A stretch of DNA of 64,000 nt from DAHUXN01 sp963811805 (GCA_963811805.1 CAWESU010000001.1:1922001-1986000); one strand, 5' to 3'. Positions 1-9,494 are shown, counted from the first letter of the stretch. Notes: generated by a model from the letters alone, not told the origin. Numbers and translations are program-made.

Positions 1-1981
1 CATCGGATGAAAGGAAGCGCGCCTTTTGCGTGTCCGCAAAATAGGGCAGCAGAATCTCGGAGCAGACTTTCTGGCAGAGCGCGAGATCTTTGAGGCGGAA
101 GATTACTTCGACGCGCTCGTAGAGATTGCGCGGCATCCAGTCGGCGCTGCCCAGATAAACTTCCGGGTTGCCTCCGTTGCCGAAGACGAAGATTCGGCTG
201 TGTTCCAGGAAACGACCGACGACGCTGCGCACGCGGATGCGACTGCTGATTCCCCGGACGCCGGGACGCAGCGCGCAGGCGCCGCGCACAATCAGTTCAA
301 TGTGCACGCCGGCTTGTGAGCCGCGATAGAGCGCTTCGATGATGCCTTTGTCGAGCAGAGAGTTCACCTTCGCGACGATGAGCGACTGACGGCCGGCCTT
401 GGCGTGGGCCGCTTCGCGATCGATCAAGCTCACGCAGTTTTTGCCGAGGTTCAGAGGCGCAACGGACAATGGGCCATAGTGCGCCTGCTCTGAATAGGCG
501 GTGAGGAAGTTGAAAACGTAGTGAACGGCTTCGGTGATTTGGCGATTGCAGGTGAGCAGGCTCAAATCGGTGTAGAAGCGCGCGGTGGAGGGATTGTAAT
601 TGCCGGTGCCGAGATGAGCGTAGCGGCGGACTTTGCCATTGGCGTCGCGGCGCACCAACAAAGCGAGTTTGCAATGCGTCTTCAGTCCCACCAGGCCGTG
701 ATACACCTGCACGCCGGCTTCCTGGAGGCTGCGCGCCCAGCGGATGTTGGATGCCTCGTCGAAGCGGGCCTTCAACTCGACGACAACGGTGACTTCTTTT
801 TTGGCCGCCGCTTCCATCAGCGCCCGAACGATGGGTGAATCTTCGCTGGTGCGATAAAGAGTCTGCTTGATGGAGAGTACGTCGGGGTCACGGGCCGCGC
901 TCTCGATGAAGTCAACCACCGTGGAATACGAATCATAAGGATGATGCAAGAGCACGTCGCGTTCGCGGATAAGGTTGAAGAGGGCGCGCGGCTCGCGCGG
1001 AACGTGCAGCTCCTTGGGGGTAAAGGGCGGAAATTTCAGGTCGGGCCGCGGCGTCTGGTCGTAGAAATTGAAAAGGCGTGACAGGTTAACCGGGCCGTTC
1101 GCTTCAAAGATCTGTCCGGCGGCCAGACGGAAATTCGAGCGCAGGCGCTCGATGATCTCCGGGTCCGCGCCGGCTTCGATTTCCAGGCGCACGGCCTCGC
1201 CTTTGCGGCGGCGATGGAGCTGCAAATCGACGGAATCGAGGATGCTTCGTGATTCTTCTTCGCGGAGATAAAGATTGCTGTTGCGCGTGACGCGGAAAGC
1301 GGCGGACGACAGAATCTTGTATCCATGGTACAGGCGTTCGATATAAGCCTCGACGATATCGTGAAGGAAGATGTACTCGATGGAGCCTTCGGCGGACGGA
1401 ATGCGAAAAACGCGGGGAAGGGCGCGTGGAACGGTGACCACTCCGAGAAAAGTTTGCGAATCTTTGCGTTTGCGTTGAAGAAGGCATGCCACGCAAAGAG
1501 CTTTGTTCAAGACGCGAGGGAAGGGATGCGCGGGGTCTACGGTGACGGGCGTCATCAGCGGTTCGACGTGCTCAAGATAGAACCTCTCCACGGCCTTTCG
1601 CGCTTCCGGCTTTAGCTGGCGGAAGTCGCGGACTCTGACCGATTCCTCGGCGAGGGCAGGAACGAGCTTTTCGCGCCAGCAGTCGTATTGATCCTTCACG
1701 AACTCGTGAAGGCCGGTGGAAAGCTGCGCCAGCACTTCGCCGGGGGCCAGACCATCCGGCCCGGTTTCTCCACGCCCCTGCTCGGCCTGCTGCAGAAGAC
1801 CGGCGACGCGAACTTCCACAAATTCGTCGAGGTTGCTCGCGGTAATCGCGAGAAACTTGACGCGTTCGAGCAGCGGATTGCTGGCGTCGAGGGCTTCCTC
1901 CCAAACGCGGCGATTGAATTGCAGCCAGGAAAGATGGCGGTTAAAGAAAAGGTGTGGATGTTCTGAGACGGAGCGGCGCAC
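1..1981 (-). CDS. ppk1: polyphosphate kinase 1 (partial, C-terminus beyond window)
   Basis: Makes inorganic polyphosphate reversibly from ATP. The frame is open from a GTG at 1981 to the window edge (660 codons); PPK1 proteins are about 690-720 residues, so only a short C-terminal piece is missing. The N-terminal domain is seen as SWLQFNRRVWEEA followed by ASNLDEFVEVRVAG. The catalytic core has HHPYDSYSTVVDFI near 940, the active-site histidine segment GLKTHCK, and the second catalytic histidine in GRFLEHSR. I chose GTG 1981 because AGAGG lies 5 bases upstream; an in-frame TTG lies a few codons further upstream. No partner gene is visible. Confidence 0.93.
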   Translation of the reverse strand, partial: MRRSVSEHPHLFFNRHLSWLQFNRRVWEEALDASNPLLERVKFLAITASNLDEFVEVRVAGLLQQAEQGRGETGPDGLAPGEVLAQLSTGLHEFVKDQYDCWREKLVPALAEESVRVRDFRQLKPEARKAVERFYLEHVEPLMTPVTVDPAHPFPRVLNKALCVACLLQRKRKDSQTFLGVVTVPRALPRVFRIPSAEGSIEYIFLHDIVEAYIERLYHGYKILSSAAFRVTRNSNLYLREEESRSILDSVDLQLHRRRKGEAVRLEIEAGADPEIIERLRSNFRLAAGQIFEANGPVNLSRLFNFYDQTPRPDLKFPPFTPKELHVPREPRALFNLIRERDVLLHHPYDSYSTVVDFIESAARDPDVLSIKQTLYRTSEDSPIVRALMEAAAKKEVTVVVELKARFDEASNIRWARSLQEAGVQVYHGLVGLKTHCKLALLVRRDANGKVRRYAHLGTGNYNPSTARFYTDLSLLTCNRQITEAVHYVFNFLTAYSEQAHYGPLSVAPLNLGKNCVSLIDREAAHAKAGRQSLIVAKVNSLLDKGIIEALYRGSQAGVHIELIVRGACALRPGVRGISSRIRVRSVVGRFLEHSRIFVFGNGGNPEVYLGSADWMPRNLYERVEVIFRLKDLALCQKVCSEILLPYFADTQKARFLSSD

Positions 1982-2084
1982 GGGAACCTCTGAGGGGGGC
2001 AAGCCTACTGCATGAATGTTACAAGGTGGTTACACGCTTCGCGCAGCGAGGCCGGCGCTCTTTCAAGGGATTCTCCTGAAACAT

Positions 2085-2489
2085 TTATCGATTCGGCGTG
2101 AAAAACTGCAGGGTTGACAACGGCGTCTGATTCGTGAGAAACATGACCCCCACGAAAGTTCCCTCCGCGTTCATTGCGTTTTGCACCGCCATGGACACCA
2201 CGCACACATCGTCGAAAACCATGTGCAGCAATCCCGCGTCCAGATCCGCGAGCGTCGCAACGTGCCGCTTCGTAATCAGCAGGCAATGTCCTGGAAACAG
2301 TGGCCGGTGGTCCAGAAACACAAAAGTACTTTCATCCTCCCAAACGCGGAAAGGATTCTGTGCCTCTTTTTGGATCGCGCAGAACACGCAATCGCTTTCG
2401 ACCGGGCGTCGGATGGCTTGTTTTCTGGGCACGCGAGCGTTAAACCCTCGCTCATCATACAGATAAACGAATCGTGCAGTAGCCTCCAT
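2085..2489 (-). CDS. HIT-family-like protein without the histidine triad
   Basis: A 134-residue protein of normal HIT size. The family N-terminus is clear: CVFC (a zinc-type Cys pair), then FLDHRPLFPGHCLLITKRH and a helix ending NAEGTFVGV. In active HIT hydrolases this is followed by an asparagine-rich turn and the HxHxH triad. Here the segment reads NQTPLSTLQFFTPNR and then stops, so all three catalytic histidines are absent. I see no single frameshift that restores them. The upstream open frame continues antisense through the Rieske gene but is only its shadow; ATG 2489 is the natural start. The gene is divergent from the Rieske gene with 57 bases between starts. Nucleotide hydrolase activity is unlikely. 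Confidence 0.72.
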   Translation of the reverse strand: MEATARFVYLYDERGFNARVPRKQAIRRPVESDCVFCAIQKEAQNPFRVWEDESTFVFLDHRPLFPGHCLLITKRHVATLADLDAGLLHMVFDDVCVVSMAVQNAMNAEGTFVGVMFLTNQTPLSTLQFFTPNR

Positions 2490-2546
2490 CAAGTTGCCGA
2501 AGGCTTCCCAAGCTGGCGAATTCAGGCCATAATCAGCCTCATAAAA

Positions 2547-3710
2547 ATGGAATCGCTCGCAGATATCGTTCACGCTTACAACCCCCGCGCGCCTCTCGCG
2601 CAGGCGTATACGATTCCATCTGCCTGGTACACCGATGCGCGCCTCGCCGAACTGGAAAAGCGCGCCATCTTCCATCGCACCTGGCAGATGGTCGGCCGCG
2701 CCGATCAAGTCGCTCAGCCCGGCGAATTTTTCACCGCCGATCTCGATGGCGAACCGCTTGTCGTTGCGCGTGGTGCCGACGGCGTGCTCCGCGCCTTTTA
2801 TAATGTCTGCCGTCATCACGCCGCCGCCGTGGTCACCGAGCTTGCCGGCCACGCCGCGAATTTCCGCTGCCCGTATCATGGCTGGACCTACGGCATCGAT
2901 GGCGCGCTGAAAGGAACACCGGATTTCGACGGCGTCTGCGATTTTGACCGCAGCAAGAATGGCCTTGTGCCGGTGCGCGTGGAGACTTGGGAGAATTTCG
3001 TTTTTGTGAATCTCCACGCCCAATCCGAATCGCTCCCCGATTGTCTCGGCCGCCTCGTGGAACGCGTCCAGCCGCTGCGCCTGCCCACGCTGCGTTTCTT
3101 CGAGCGCCGCACCTACGAGCTCAATTGCAACTGGAAAGTCTACGTCGACAACTATCTCGACGGCGGCTACCACGTCCCGCATCTTCACAAAGGCCTGAAC
3201 AGCGTTCTCGAATATTCGAATTACACCATCGAAAACGACGATCGCTTTTCGTTGCAGTCGAGTCCCGTGAAAGCGTCCAATCCCGGCGCCGACGGCGACA
3301 CTGCCGCCACGCGCCACGGCGACCGCGCGTATTATTTTTGGCAATATCCGAACTTCATGCTGAACTGGTACGAAGGCTATCTCGACACCAATCTCGTTTT
3401 GCCCCTTTCCATCGACCGCTGCCGCGTGATTTTCGATTTTTATTTTGCGAAAGTGGACGAAGCCGCGAGCTGCCACAATCGCCAAAGCGTCGCCGTCAGT
3501 CACCGCGTGCAAGAAGAGGATGTTGACATCTGCGAAGCCGTGCAGCGCGGCCTGCATTCGCGCGCGTATCAAGCCGGCCGCTTGTCGGTGCGCCGCGAGG
3601 CCGGCGAGCATCTTTTTCATCGTTTGTTGTACGCGGACTTAAGCTCTGCGCTGGCGCGCTGCGACGCAGCTCCGGCAGCGAATTTTGCTGAAGCAAGTCA
3701 CGCCAGCTAA
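2547..3710 (+). CDS. Rieske non-haem iron oxygenase alpha subunit, choline monooxygenase-like
   Basis: A 387-residue ring-hydroxylating-type oxygenase subunit that would oxidise a small substrate using electrons from a separate reductase. The Rieske [2Fe-2S] ligands are C88-R-H90 and C108-P-Y-H111. The catalytic iron site is in DNYLDGGYHVPHLH, with D205 as the bridging residue and H209 and H214 as ligands. The C-terminal EEDVDICE segment, followed by a GLHSRAYQAGR stretch, resembles plant choline monooxygenase more than aromatic dioxygenases. The substrate cannot be read from the sequence. No reductase or beta subunit lies nearby. The M20 peptidase gene starts 26 bases downstream, so the two are probably co-transcribed. 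Confidence 0.88.
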   Translation: MESLADIVHAYNPRAPLAQAYTIPSAWYTDARLAELEKRAIFHRTWQMVGRADQVAQPGEFFTADLDGEPLVVARGADGVLRAFYNVCRHHAAAVVTELAGHAANFRCPYHGWTYGIDGALKGTPDFDGVCDFDRSKNGLVPVRVETWENFVFVNLHAQSESLPDCLGRLVERVQPLRLPTLRFFERRTYELNCNWKVYVDNYLDGGYHVPHLHKGLNSVLEYSNYTIENDDRFSLQSSPVKASNPGADGDTAATRHGDRAYYFWQYPNFMLNWYEGYLDTNLVLPLSIDRCRVIFDFYFAKVDEAASCHNRQSVAVSHRVQEEDVDICEAVQRGLHSRAYQAGRLSVRREAGEHLFHRLLYADLSSALARCDAAPAANFAEASHAS

Positions 3711-3736
3711 TTTCGGAAGAAGACGGGACAAATGCT

Positions 3737-4915
3737 ATGGAAAAAATGAACCCTAAGGCAGGCGCCCAAGAGCGGCTTCGTGCCGCGCAAGAGAAAATAC
3801 TGTCGCTCAGTCATCGTATCCACGCGCATCCGGAGCTGGGATTCGAAGAAGAAAAAGCCTGCTCATGGCTGGCCGATGAGCTGGCCGGCGCGGGCTTCGA
3901 CGTAAAACGTGGCGTCTGCGATTTGCCCACGGCCTTCGTCGCGCGCTCCGGAAACGGCCCGCTGCATATTGCGATTTGCGCCGAGTACGATTCGCTGCCG
4001 GAAATCGGCCACGCTTGCGGCCACAATATGATCGCGGCCATGGCTGTCGGCGCGGGAATCGCGGCGGCGCACGTGGCAAATGACGCTGGGCTGACCATCT
4101 GCGTCGTCGGTACTCCGGCGGAAGAAGTGGGAAACGCCAGCGGAAAAGTTGTGCTGCTGGAACGCGGTGGATTTGACGGAATGCACGCCGCCATGATGGT
4201 GCATCCCGCGCCGGTCGAGATGCTGGAAGCGCATCTCATCGCTGCTTCGATGTTCGACGTGCACTACACCGGCAAGGAAGCGCACGCCTCGGCTTTTCCG
4301 GAGATGGGCATCAATGCGGCCGACGCGCTGACCGTTGCGCAAACGTCGATTGGCCTGCTGCGCCAGCATTTGCGCCAAACCGACCGCGTCCACGGAATCA
4401 TCACGCATGGCGGAGATGCGCCCAACGTCGTGCCGGCGCATACTTCGGCGCGTTATCTTGTGCGCGGCGAAAATCTGGCGGAACTTGAGGAAGTGCGGGC
4501 CAAAGTCTATCGCTGCTTCGAAGCGGGCGCGCTCGCGACCGGCGCGAAACTCGAAATTCGCGGCGGGGATAAACCCTACGCCGACGTTCGCTACGACCAT
4601 CAGATCAGCTTGATTTACAAAAAGAACGCCGAAGCCGCTGGTCGCAAATTCCCCGACCTTGGTCCCGCGATGTCGCGCCTCGCCGCGTCCACGGATATGG
4701 GAAATGTTTCTTACGCCATTCCGTCCATTCATCCCATGATTGGAATTAATTCTTTGCCTGCGGCCAATCATCAGCCGGAGTTCACCGCGCACTGCGTCAC
4801 GGAAGAAGCCGACAAGGCGGTGATGGAGGGCGCGCTAGCGATGGCGTGGACGTGCATCGAAATGGCCGGCGATTCGGCGATGCGGGATCGCCTGATGAAA
4901 AGCGCGCGCTCCTAG
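3737..4915 (+). CDS. M20-family amidohydrolase/peptidase (AbgB-like)
   Basis: A 392-residue zinc-dependent hydrolase of the M20D type, which cleaves the amide bond of N-acyl amino acids or p-aminobenzoyl-glutamate. Visible metal-site features are HAHPELGFEE near the N-terminus, GHACGHN (C94, H96), the Glu pair in GTPAEEVGNAS, and a histidine in MMVHPAP near 156. The central dimerisation domain (VHYTGKEAHASAFPEMGINA) is present. It follows the Rieske oxygenase by 26 bases on the same strand, which suggests a shared catabolic job with hydrolysis of an amide either before or after oxidation; the substrate is unknown. A second in-frame ATG lies three codons in. Confidence 0.88.
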   Translation: MEKMNPKAGAQERLRAAQEKILSLSHRIHAHPELGFEEEKACSWLADELAGAGFDVKRGVCDLPTAFVARSGNGPLHIAICAEYDSLPEIGHACGHNMIAAMAVGAGIAAAHVANDAGLTICVVGTPAEEVGNASGKVVLLERGGFDGMHAAMMVHPAPVEMLEAHLIAASMFDVHYTGKEAHASAFPEMGINAADALTVAQTSIGLLRQHLRQTDRVHGIITHGGDAPNVVPAHTSARYLVRGENLAELEEVRAKVYRCFEAGALATGAKLEIRGGDKPYADVRYDHQISLIYKKNAEAAGRKFPDLGPAMSRLAASTDMGNVSYAIPSIHPMIGINSLPAANHQPEFTAHCVTEEADKAVMEGALAMAWTCIEMAGDSAMRDRLMKSARS

Positions 4916-4918
4916 CGA

Positions 4919-5671
4919 TTACTTCTGCTCCAGCAGCCGCTTCCAGTGGGAAAGATGATTCAGCGATGGCGCGTCCGTGTGATCGATGACCAGCGGAGTG
5001 ACCGATACTTCTCCCGCTAAAATCGCTGCATGGTCCGTGTCTGCGGCAATGTCTTCGGTGATTTTTTGTTCATTCAGCCAGTAATAGGTTCGGCCACGCG
5101 GGTCCTCTCCCTTTTGCAAAACATTGCGCGTGATTTTCGGCGATTGACGAGTGAATCGTACGCCGCCACTCCAAGGACTGGGAACGTTCACATTCAAGAG
5201 AACGCCTTTCGGCAATCCTTCTCGAAGCACCAATGGCGCTAATCGCTGGATGAATTCAGCGGCCGGCGCGAAATCCAGATGCTTGGCACGCGAAGCAACG
5301 GAAATCGCAATGGAAGGAACGCGATTGATCGCGCCTTCCATGGCTGCGCCGATGGTGCCGGAGTAGTAGACATTTTCACCGAGGTTGGCGCCGCGATTGA
5401 TTCCGGAAACGACCAGATCAGGCCGCTCGGTCAAGAGAGTATGGAAGGCAAGAATCAAGGCGTCGGCCGGCGTCCCTTCGATGGACCACTCGCGGTCGGC
5501 AATCTGCTCGACAAAAATCGGCTGGCGAAGCGTGAGGGATTGGGCGGCGGCGCTGCGTTCGTGTGAGGGGGCGACAATGGTGACCGTTCCGATTCCGGCG
5601 AGCGACTTTGCGAGAGCGCGTAGGCCGGGAGCGGCGATGCCGTCATCATTGGTCACTAGAATATTTGGCAT
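4919..5671 (-). CDS. surE: 5'/3'-nucleotidase SurE
   Basis: A 250-residue survival protein SurE, a divalent-metal nucleoside monophosphate phosphatase. The metal ligands are in MPNILVTNDDG (D9, D10), the following Ser in APSHERSAA, and the Asn in VVSGINRGANLGENVYYSGT. Length matches the family. It ends 3 bases from the M20 gene on the opposite strand (convergent) and lies downstream of tRNA-Pro on the same strand. Its usual partner, the pcm methyltransferase gene, is not adjacent. Confidence 0.96.
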   Translation of the reverse strand: MPNILVTNDDGIAAPGLRALAKSLAGIGTVTIVAPSHERSAAAQSLTLRQPIFVEQIADREWSIEGTPADALILAFHTLLTERPDLVVSGINRGANLGENVYYSGTIGAAMEGAINRVPSIAISVASRAKHLDFAPAAEFIQRLAPLVLREGLPKGVLLNVNVPSPWSGGVRFTRQSPKITRNVLQKGEDPRGRTYYWLNEQKITEDIAADTDHAAILAGEVSVTPLVIDHTDAPSLNHLSHWKRLLEQK

Positions 5672-5732
5672 AGGGATGAATTCGAGCGGCCGCAGAATTT
5701 AATTGGGCAGAGCGTCGCAGCGCGAACAGAAG

Positions 5733-5809
5733 TGGTCGGGACGACTGGATTCGAACCAGCGACCTCACGCACCCCAAGCGTGCGCGCTACCAGGCTGCGC
5801 CACGTCCCG
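5733..5809 (-). tRNA. tRNA-Pro (GGG)
   Basis: A 77-nt cloverleaf on the minus strand with encoded CCA. The acceptor stem CGGGACG pairs with CGTCCCG, followed by discriminator A and CCA. The D arm is GCGCAGCCTGGTAGCGC. The anticodon stem CACGC/GCGTG encloses the loop TTGGGGT, giving anticodon GGG. The T arm is GCTGGTTCGAATCCAGT. Every stem is complete. Confidence 0.97.
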
Positions 5810-5830
5810 ACCGCGAGCAGATTTAGCGTA

Positions 5831-6244
5831 TCACCGGCCTTCGAGGAGGGTCAAGATGGCGAGCAGCTCTTCGCGCAGGTCGAGCAAGCTTTTGCGCTGC
5901 GTCCGCGAAAGCTCGTGCTCGCGTTCACGAGCCGGTGGCAGCGGCGCGGAAGCCAATTCAGCTCCCGGCTCGGAACTCCCGTTTTGTTCCGCGAGGTGCC
6001 GGCGCGCGCCGGCGATGGTGAAGCCTTCTTCGTAAAGCAGGCGCTTGATTTCGAAAACCGTTTCGATGTCTTCGCGGCGGTACATGCGATGGCCGCTCGA
6101 GCTCTTCACCGGTTCCAGCGTGGGGAATTCCGTTTCCCAATAGCGCAGAACGAACGCCTTCGTTCCGGTCAGCCGGCTGACCTCGCCGATCCGGAATAAA
6201 TTCTTCTCGGGAATTGCCGATGCGTGTTGGGCCGCCGAAGCCAT
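5831..6244 (-). CDS. MerR-family transcriptional regulator
   Basis: A 137-residue regulator. The N-terminal winged helix reads FRIGEVSRLTGTKAFVLRYWE, followed by the second wing HRMYRREDIETVFEIKRLL and EEGFTIAGARRHL. A charged linker and a C-terminal coiled-coil dimerisation helix (LLDLREELLAILTLL) follow. No effector-binding Cys cluster is seen, so it is not an obvious metal sensor. It lies just upstream of tRNA-Pro on the same strand, 97 bases after the amidase. Its target is unknown. Confidence 0.88.
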   Translation of the reverse strand: MASAAQHASAIPEKNLFRIGEVSRLTGTKAFVLRYWETEFPTLEPVKSSSGHRMYRREDIETVFEIKRLLYEEGFTIAGARRHLAEQNGSSEPGAELASAPLPPAREREHELSRTQRKSLLDLREELLAILTLLEGR

Positions 6245-6341
6245 CTCGCTCGATGCTTTCTTCCGTTATCGTAAACCCATTCTGGGCGATGTCAATGCCG
6301 CCAAGCGCAGCGACAAACACCGCTCAAACTGGGGCGCGTCT

Positions 6342-8000
6342 TTATTGCCGATGCAGCTTCAAATCGGCGGTGCTGAGGAATTGCGGCGGCCTGCGTATGT
6401 GCGTGGCCTGTTCAAATGCATAAGCAATCTTGATCAGGACCGGCTCGCTCCACGCGCGGCCAAAAAATGAAATGCCCACCGGCAATCCGAAAATGAAACC
6501 TGCCGGCACATTGATATTCGGATAGCCTGCGACGGCCGCGGGAGAAGAACTGCCGCCGGTGTCGTGGTCGCCATCGACGAGGTCGGTGACCCAAGTGGGG
6601 CCGGCGGTGGGCGCTATCAGGGCGTCGAGTTTGTATTTGTCCATCACCGCATCGATTCCTTGCTGCCGCGCGAGTAGATGATTTTTCGCCAACGCATCCA
6701 CGTACGCCTTATCCGTAAGCGGGCCTCGTTTCTCCGACTCGATCATAATTTCCTGACCGAAATACAAGAGCTCCTGGTCGTGGTGGCTTTCGTTGAACTC
6801 AATGATTTCTTTCAGCGAATGCACGGGAGCATTGGGAAATTGCGCAAGATAGGCGCGCATGTCGGCTTTGAATTCGTATTGCAGGACGGTATTTTCCGAG
6901 CGGCCAAATTGGTCGAGAGTTCCGATTTCAGCGGGGTCCACGAGAATCGCGCCTTCACTTTTCATCGCATCGAGGGCATTTTTCATAATCGGATCGAGTT
7001 TTTCCGGCAAGAAAAACATTTTGCGCACCACTCCGATGCGCGCGCCGCGCAATCCGCCGCGGTCCAGAAACTTTGTATAATCGGGATACGCTTTTCTTCC
7101 CGGAGCTTTGGTCGCCGCATCGTCCGGATCGACACCTGCAATCGCGCCGAGCAACGCGGCGGCATCGGCGACCGTGCGGCAGATGGGCCCAGCAGTGTCC
7201 TGGCTATACGAGATAGGAATAATGCCCGCACGGCTGACCAAGCCGACCGTGGGCTTGATTCCCACCACGCCGTTTGCCGAAGAAGGGCACACGATCGAGC
7301 CGTCGGTTTCCGTGCCAATGGTGATGGCGGCGAGATTTGCGGAAGCCGCGGCGCCGGAACCGGAACTTGAACCACACGGGTTGCGGTCAATGGCGTAGGG
7401 GTTGTGCGTCTGGCCGCCGCGGCCGCTCCAGCCGCTGGAAGAGTGAGTCGAACGAAAATTCGCCCATTCGCTGAGATTTGTTTTGCCCAGAATCACGGCA
7501 CCCGCTTCCCGCAGGTGGCGCGCGACCGCAGAGTCCTTTGTTGGAGTGAAACCGGAAAGGGCAAGCGAGCCGGCCGTGGTCATCATGCGATCATGAGTGC
7601 CGATGTTGTCTTTGATGAGGACAGGAATACCGTGGAGCGGCCCGCGAGGGCCTTTGCTCTCGCGTTCGTCATCGAGCGAATCGGCGATGGAAAGCGCATC
7701 GGGATTTACTTCAATCACGGAATTGATGGCCGGGCCTTGCTTGTCAATCTCCGCGATGCGATCGAGATATTTCTGTGCGATGGAGCGCGCGGTGAATTGG
7801 CCCGACTTCATGCCATCTTGCAGGGCCACGACCGTGGTTTCGTCGAGCTCGGACGGTGCGATGTCTGGCGGCGCGGCCGTTGCTTCCCCGTGGGTCAGGT
7901 TCGTTCGAGCAAGAGACGCTGCGCCGACCAGCGCGGCGGAGCCGAGGAATTTGCGGCGAGTCAGTTGCGACGCGCGGTCATCGATGTTTGTTGGCGGCAA
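6342..8000 (-). CDS. Tat-exported amidase (amidase signature family)
   Basis: A 552-residue amidase of the GatA/amidase-signature family that hydrolyses an amide using a Ser-cisSer-Lys triad. The lysine is in PVLIKDN, the cis-serine in NPCGSSSGSGAA and the nucleophile serine in GTETDGSIVCPSS. The N-terminus carries a twin-arginine signal, TRRKFLG, followed by a hydrophobic alanine-rich stretch, so it probably acts in the periplasm. It is therefore not the Glu-tRNA amidotransferase subunit. There is no gatB/gatC neighbour. The upstream gene der is 87 bases away on the same strand. Confidence 0.92.
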   Translation of the reverse strand: MPPTNIDDRASQLTRRKFLGSAALVGAASLARTNLTHGEATAAPPDIAPSELDETTVVALQDGMKSGQFTARSIAQKYLDRIAEIDKQGPAINSVIEVNPDALSIADSLDDERESKGPRGPLHGIPVLIKDNIGTHDRMMTTAGSLALSGFTPTKDSAVARHLREAGAVILGKTNLSEWANFRSTHSSSGWSGRGGQTHNPYAIDRNPCGSSSGSGAAASANLAAITIGTETDGSIVCPSSANGVVGIKPTVGLVSRAGIIPISYSQDTAGPICRTVADAAALLGAIAGVDPDDAATKAPGRKAYPDYTKFLDRGGLRGARIGVVRKMFFLPEKLDPIMKNALDAMKSEGAILVDPAEIGTLDQFGRSENTVLQYEFKADMRAYLAQFPNAPVHSLKEIIEFNESHHDQELLYFGQEIMIESEKRGPLTDKAYVDALAKNHLLARQQGIDAVMDKYKLDALIAPTAGPTWVTDLVDGDHDTGGSSSPAAVAGYPNINVPAGFIFGLPVGISFFGRAWSEPVLIKIAYAFEQATHIRRPPQFLSTADLKLHRQ

Positions 8001-8087
8001 GTTGTAGCTCCTCTTCGCGAGCGTTTTGACCCAATCGACCTATTCTCGATGCGACCGCGCTGATCGTAAGCAAATCTGTTTGCGAAC

Positions 8088-9494
8088 TCACGCCGATTCT
8101 CGGGCGGACGCGCCGGTGCGGCGAGTACGCTGTTTGACGCGCTGTTGAAAACGAATGGGCGTGCCGGTGAAGTCGAATTTCTTGCGCAACTGATTTTCCA
8201 GGAAGCGTTCGTAGCTGAAATGCAAGCGGCGCTTTTGATTCGTAAAAAGCACGAAGGTCGGCGGCGCCGCAGATGCTTGCGTGACGTAGTAGATTTTGAT
8301 TTTGTGCTCGGCGGGCGATGTACCGCGGTCCAGATCGACGCTGGAGAGCCAGCGATTCATCTCGCCGGTGGAGATGCGGCGCTGACGCGAAGCAATCACT
8401 TTGTCGATCAGCGCGAAGAGACCGCCGGTGCGTTCGCCGGTGAGCGCGGAAAGAAAAATAATCGGGGCGTAGTCGAGGAATTTCAGTTTTTCGCGGATCA
8501 GTTTTTCATAGTCGGCCATGAGCTTCATCGGATTTACATTCCCGGTGGTTTTCGCCTTGCTTGCTTTGCCGGCGTGTTCTTGCGCCGCTTTGAGCGCTAA
8601 ATCCCATTTATTCACGACGACGATGAGCGCGCTGCCGGATTGCTGCGTGTAACTCGCGATGGTCGCATCATGGGAAGTGACTCCGAGCGTGCCGTCAATG
8701 ACAAGGAGGGCCACATCGGCGCGCTCCAGATGACGGCGGGCCATGACGACGCTAAGTTTTTCCGCGACAAGTTTCGTTTTTGCTTTGCGACGAATGCCTG
8801 CGGTGTCGAGGAAGCGGTAGAGCTTGCCGTCGCGCTCGACGACGGTGTCGACGGCGTCGCGCGTGGTGCCGGGTTCAGGCGAAACTATAGAGCGCTCTTC
8901 ACCGGCCATGCGATTGAGCAGCGTGGATTTGCCGACATTGGGGCGGCCGACAATGGCGATATTGATTTCGGAGGCCGGCTCCGCTGCAGCACTCGCAGAA
9001 AAATCCGCGGTGAGCGAATCGAGCAGATCATCGACGCCGAGCCCGTGCTCGGAAGAAATAGGAAAGACTTTGTCGCTGAGTTCATAAAAGGAGGCTGCCA
9101 GCCCCATTTGTTTTGGCGTGTCCACTTTGTTGGCGACCACGATGAGCGGCTTGCCGGTACGGCGGAGAAGTTGAGCGAGCTCAAAGTCGAGAGGGACGGG
9201 ACCGGTTCTGGCATCGGTGACAAGAAGCACAAAAGCCGCGTTAGCAATAGCGACGCGAGCCTGACGCAAGATTTCGCCGGGAATTCCGGCTTTTTCTTCG
9301 GGGACGATGCCGCCAGTATCGACGACTTCAAAATGCTTACCTTCCCATTCGGCCGCGCCGTAGATGCGATCGCGCGTGATGCCGGGCTCGTCGGTGACAA
9401 TGGAACGGCGGGTGCCGGTCAAGCGATTGAATAGCGTGGACTTGCCGACATTTGGCCGGCCGACGATGACGAGCGATGGCAACTTTTCGGTCAT
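8088..9494 (-). CDS. der: GTPase Der (EngA), ribosome assembly
   Basis: A 468-residue double GTPase needed for 50S subunit maturation. Two G domains are visible. The first P-loop is GRPNVGKSTLFN near residue 12, with DTGGIVPEE and NKVD; the second is GRPNVGKSTLLN, with DTAGIRRKAKT and NKWD. A C-terminal KH-like domain reads TFVLFTNQKRRLHFSYERFLENQLRKKF in two overlapping parts, ending in a basic tail. The start ATG at 9494 sits at the edge of an AT-alternating stretch. It is an essential core gene and marks the chromosomal flank of the mobile region. Confidence 0.97.
   Translation of the reverse strand: MTEKLPSLVIVGRPNVGKSTLFNRLTGTRRSIVTDEPGITRDRIYGAAEWEGKHFEVVDTGGIVPEEKAGIPGEILRQARVAIANAAFVLLVTDARTGPVPLDFELAQLLRRTGKPLIVVANKVDTPKQMGLAASFYELSDKVFPISSEHGLGVDDLLDSLTADFSASAAAEPASEINIAIVGRPNVGKSTLLNRMAGEERSIVSPEPGTTRDAVDTVVERDGKLYRFLDTAGIRRKAKTKLVAEKLSVVMARRHLERADVALLVIDGTLGVTSHDATIASYTQQSGSALIVVVNKWDLALKAAQEHAGKASKAKTTGNVNPMKLMADYEKLIREKLKFLDYAPIIFLSALTGERTGGLFALIDKVIASRQRRISTGEMNRWLSSVDLDRGTSPAEHKIKIYYVTQASAAPPTFVLFTNQKRRLHFSYERFLENQLRKKFDFTGTPIRFQQRVKQRTRRTGASARESA

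Noticed and set aside
2085..3620. One 511-residue minus-strand protein across the HIT and Rieske genes
   Set aside because: Only the last 134 residues look like a protein family; the rest is the antisense shadow of the Rieske oxygenase, whose motifs on the plus strand are complete.
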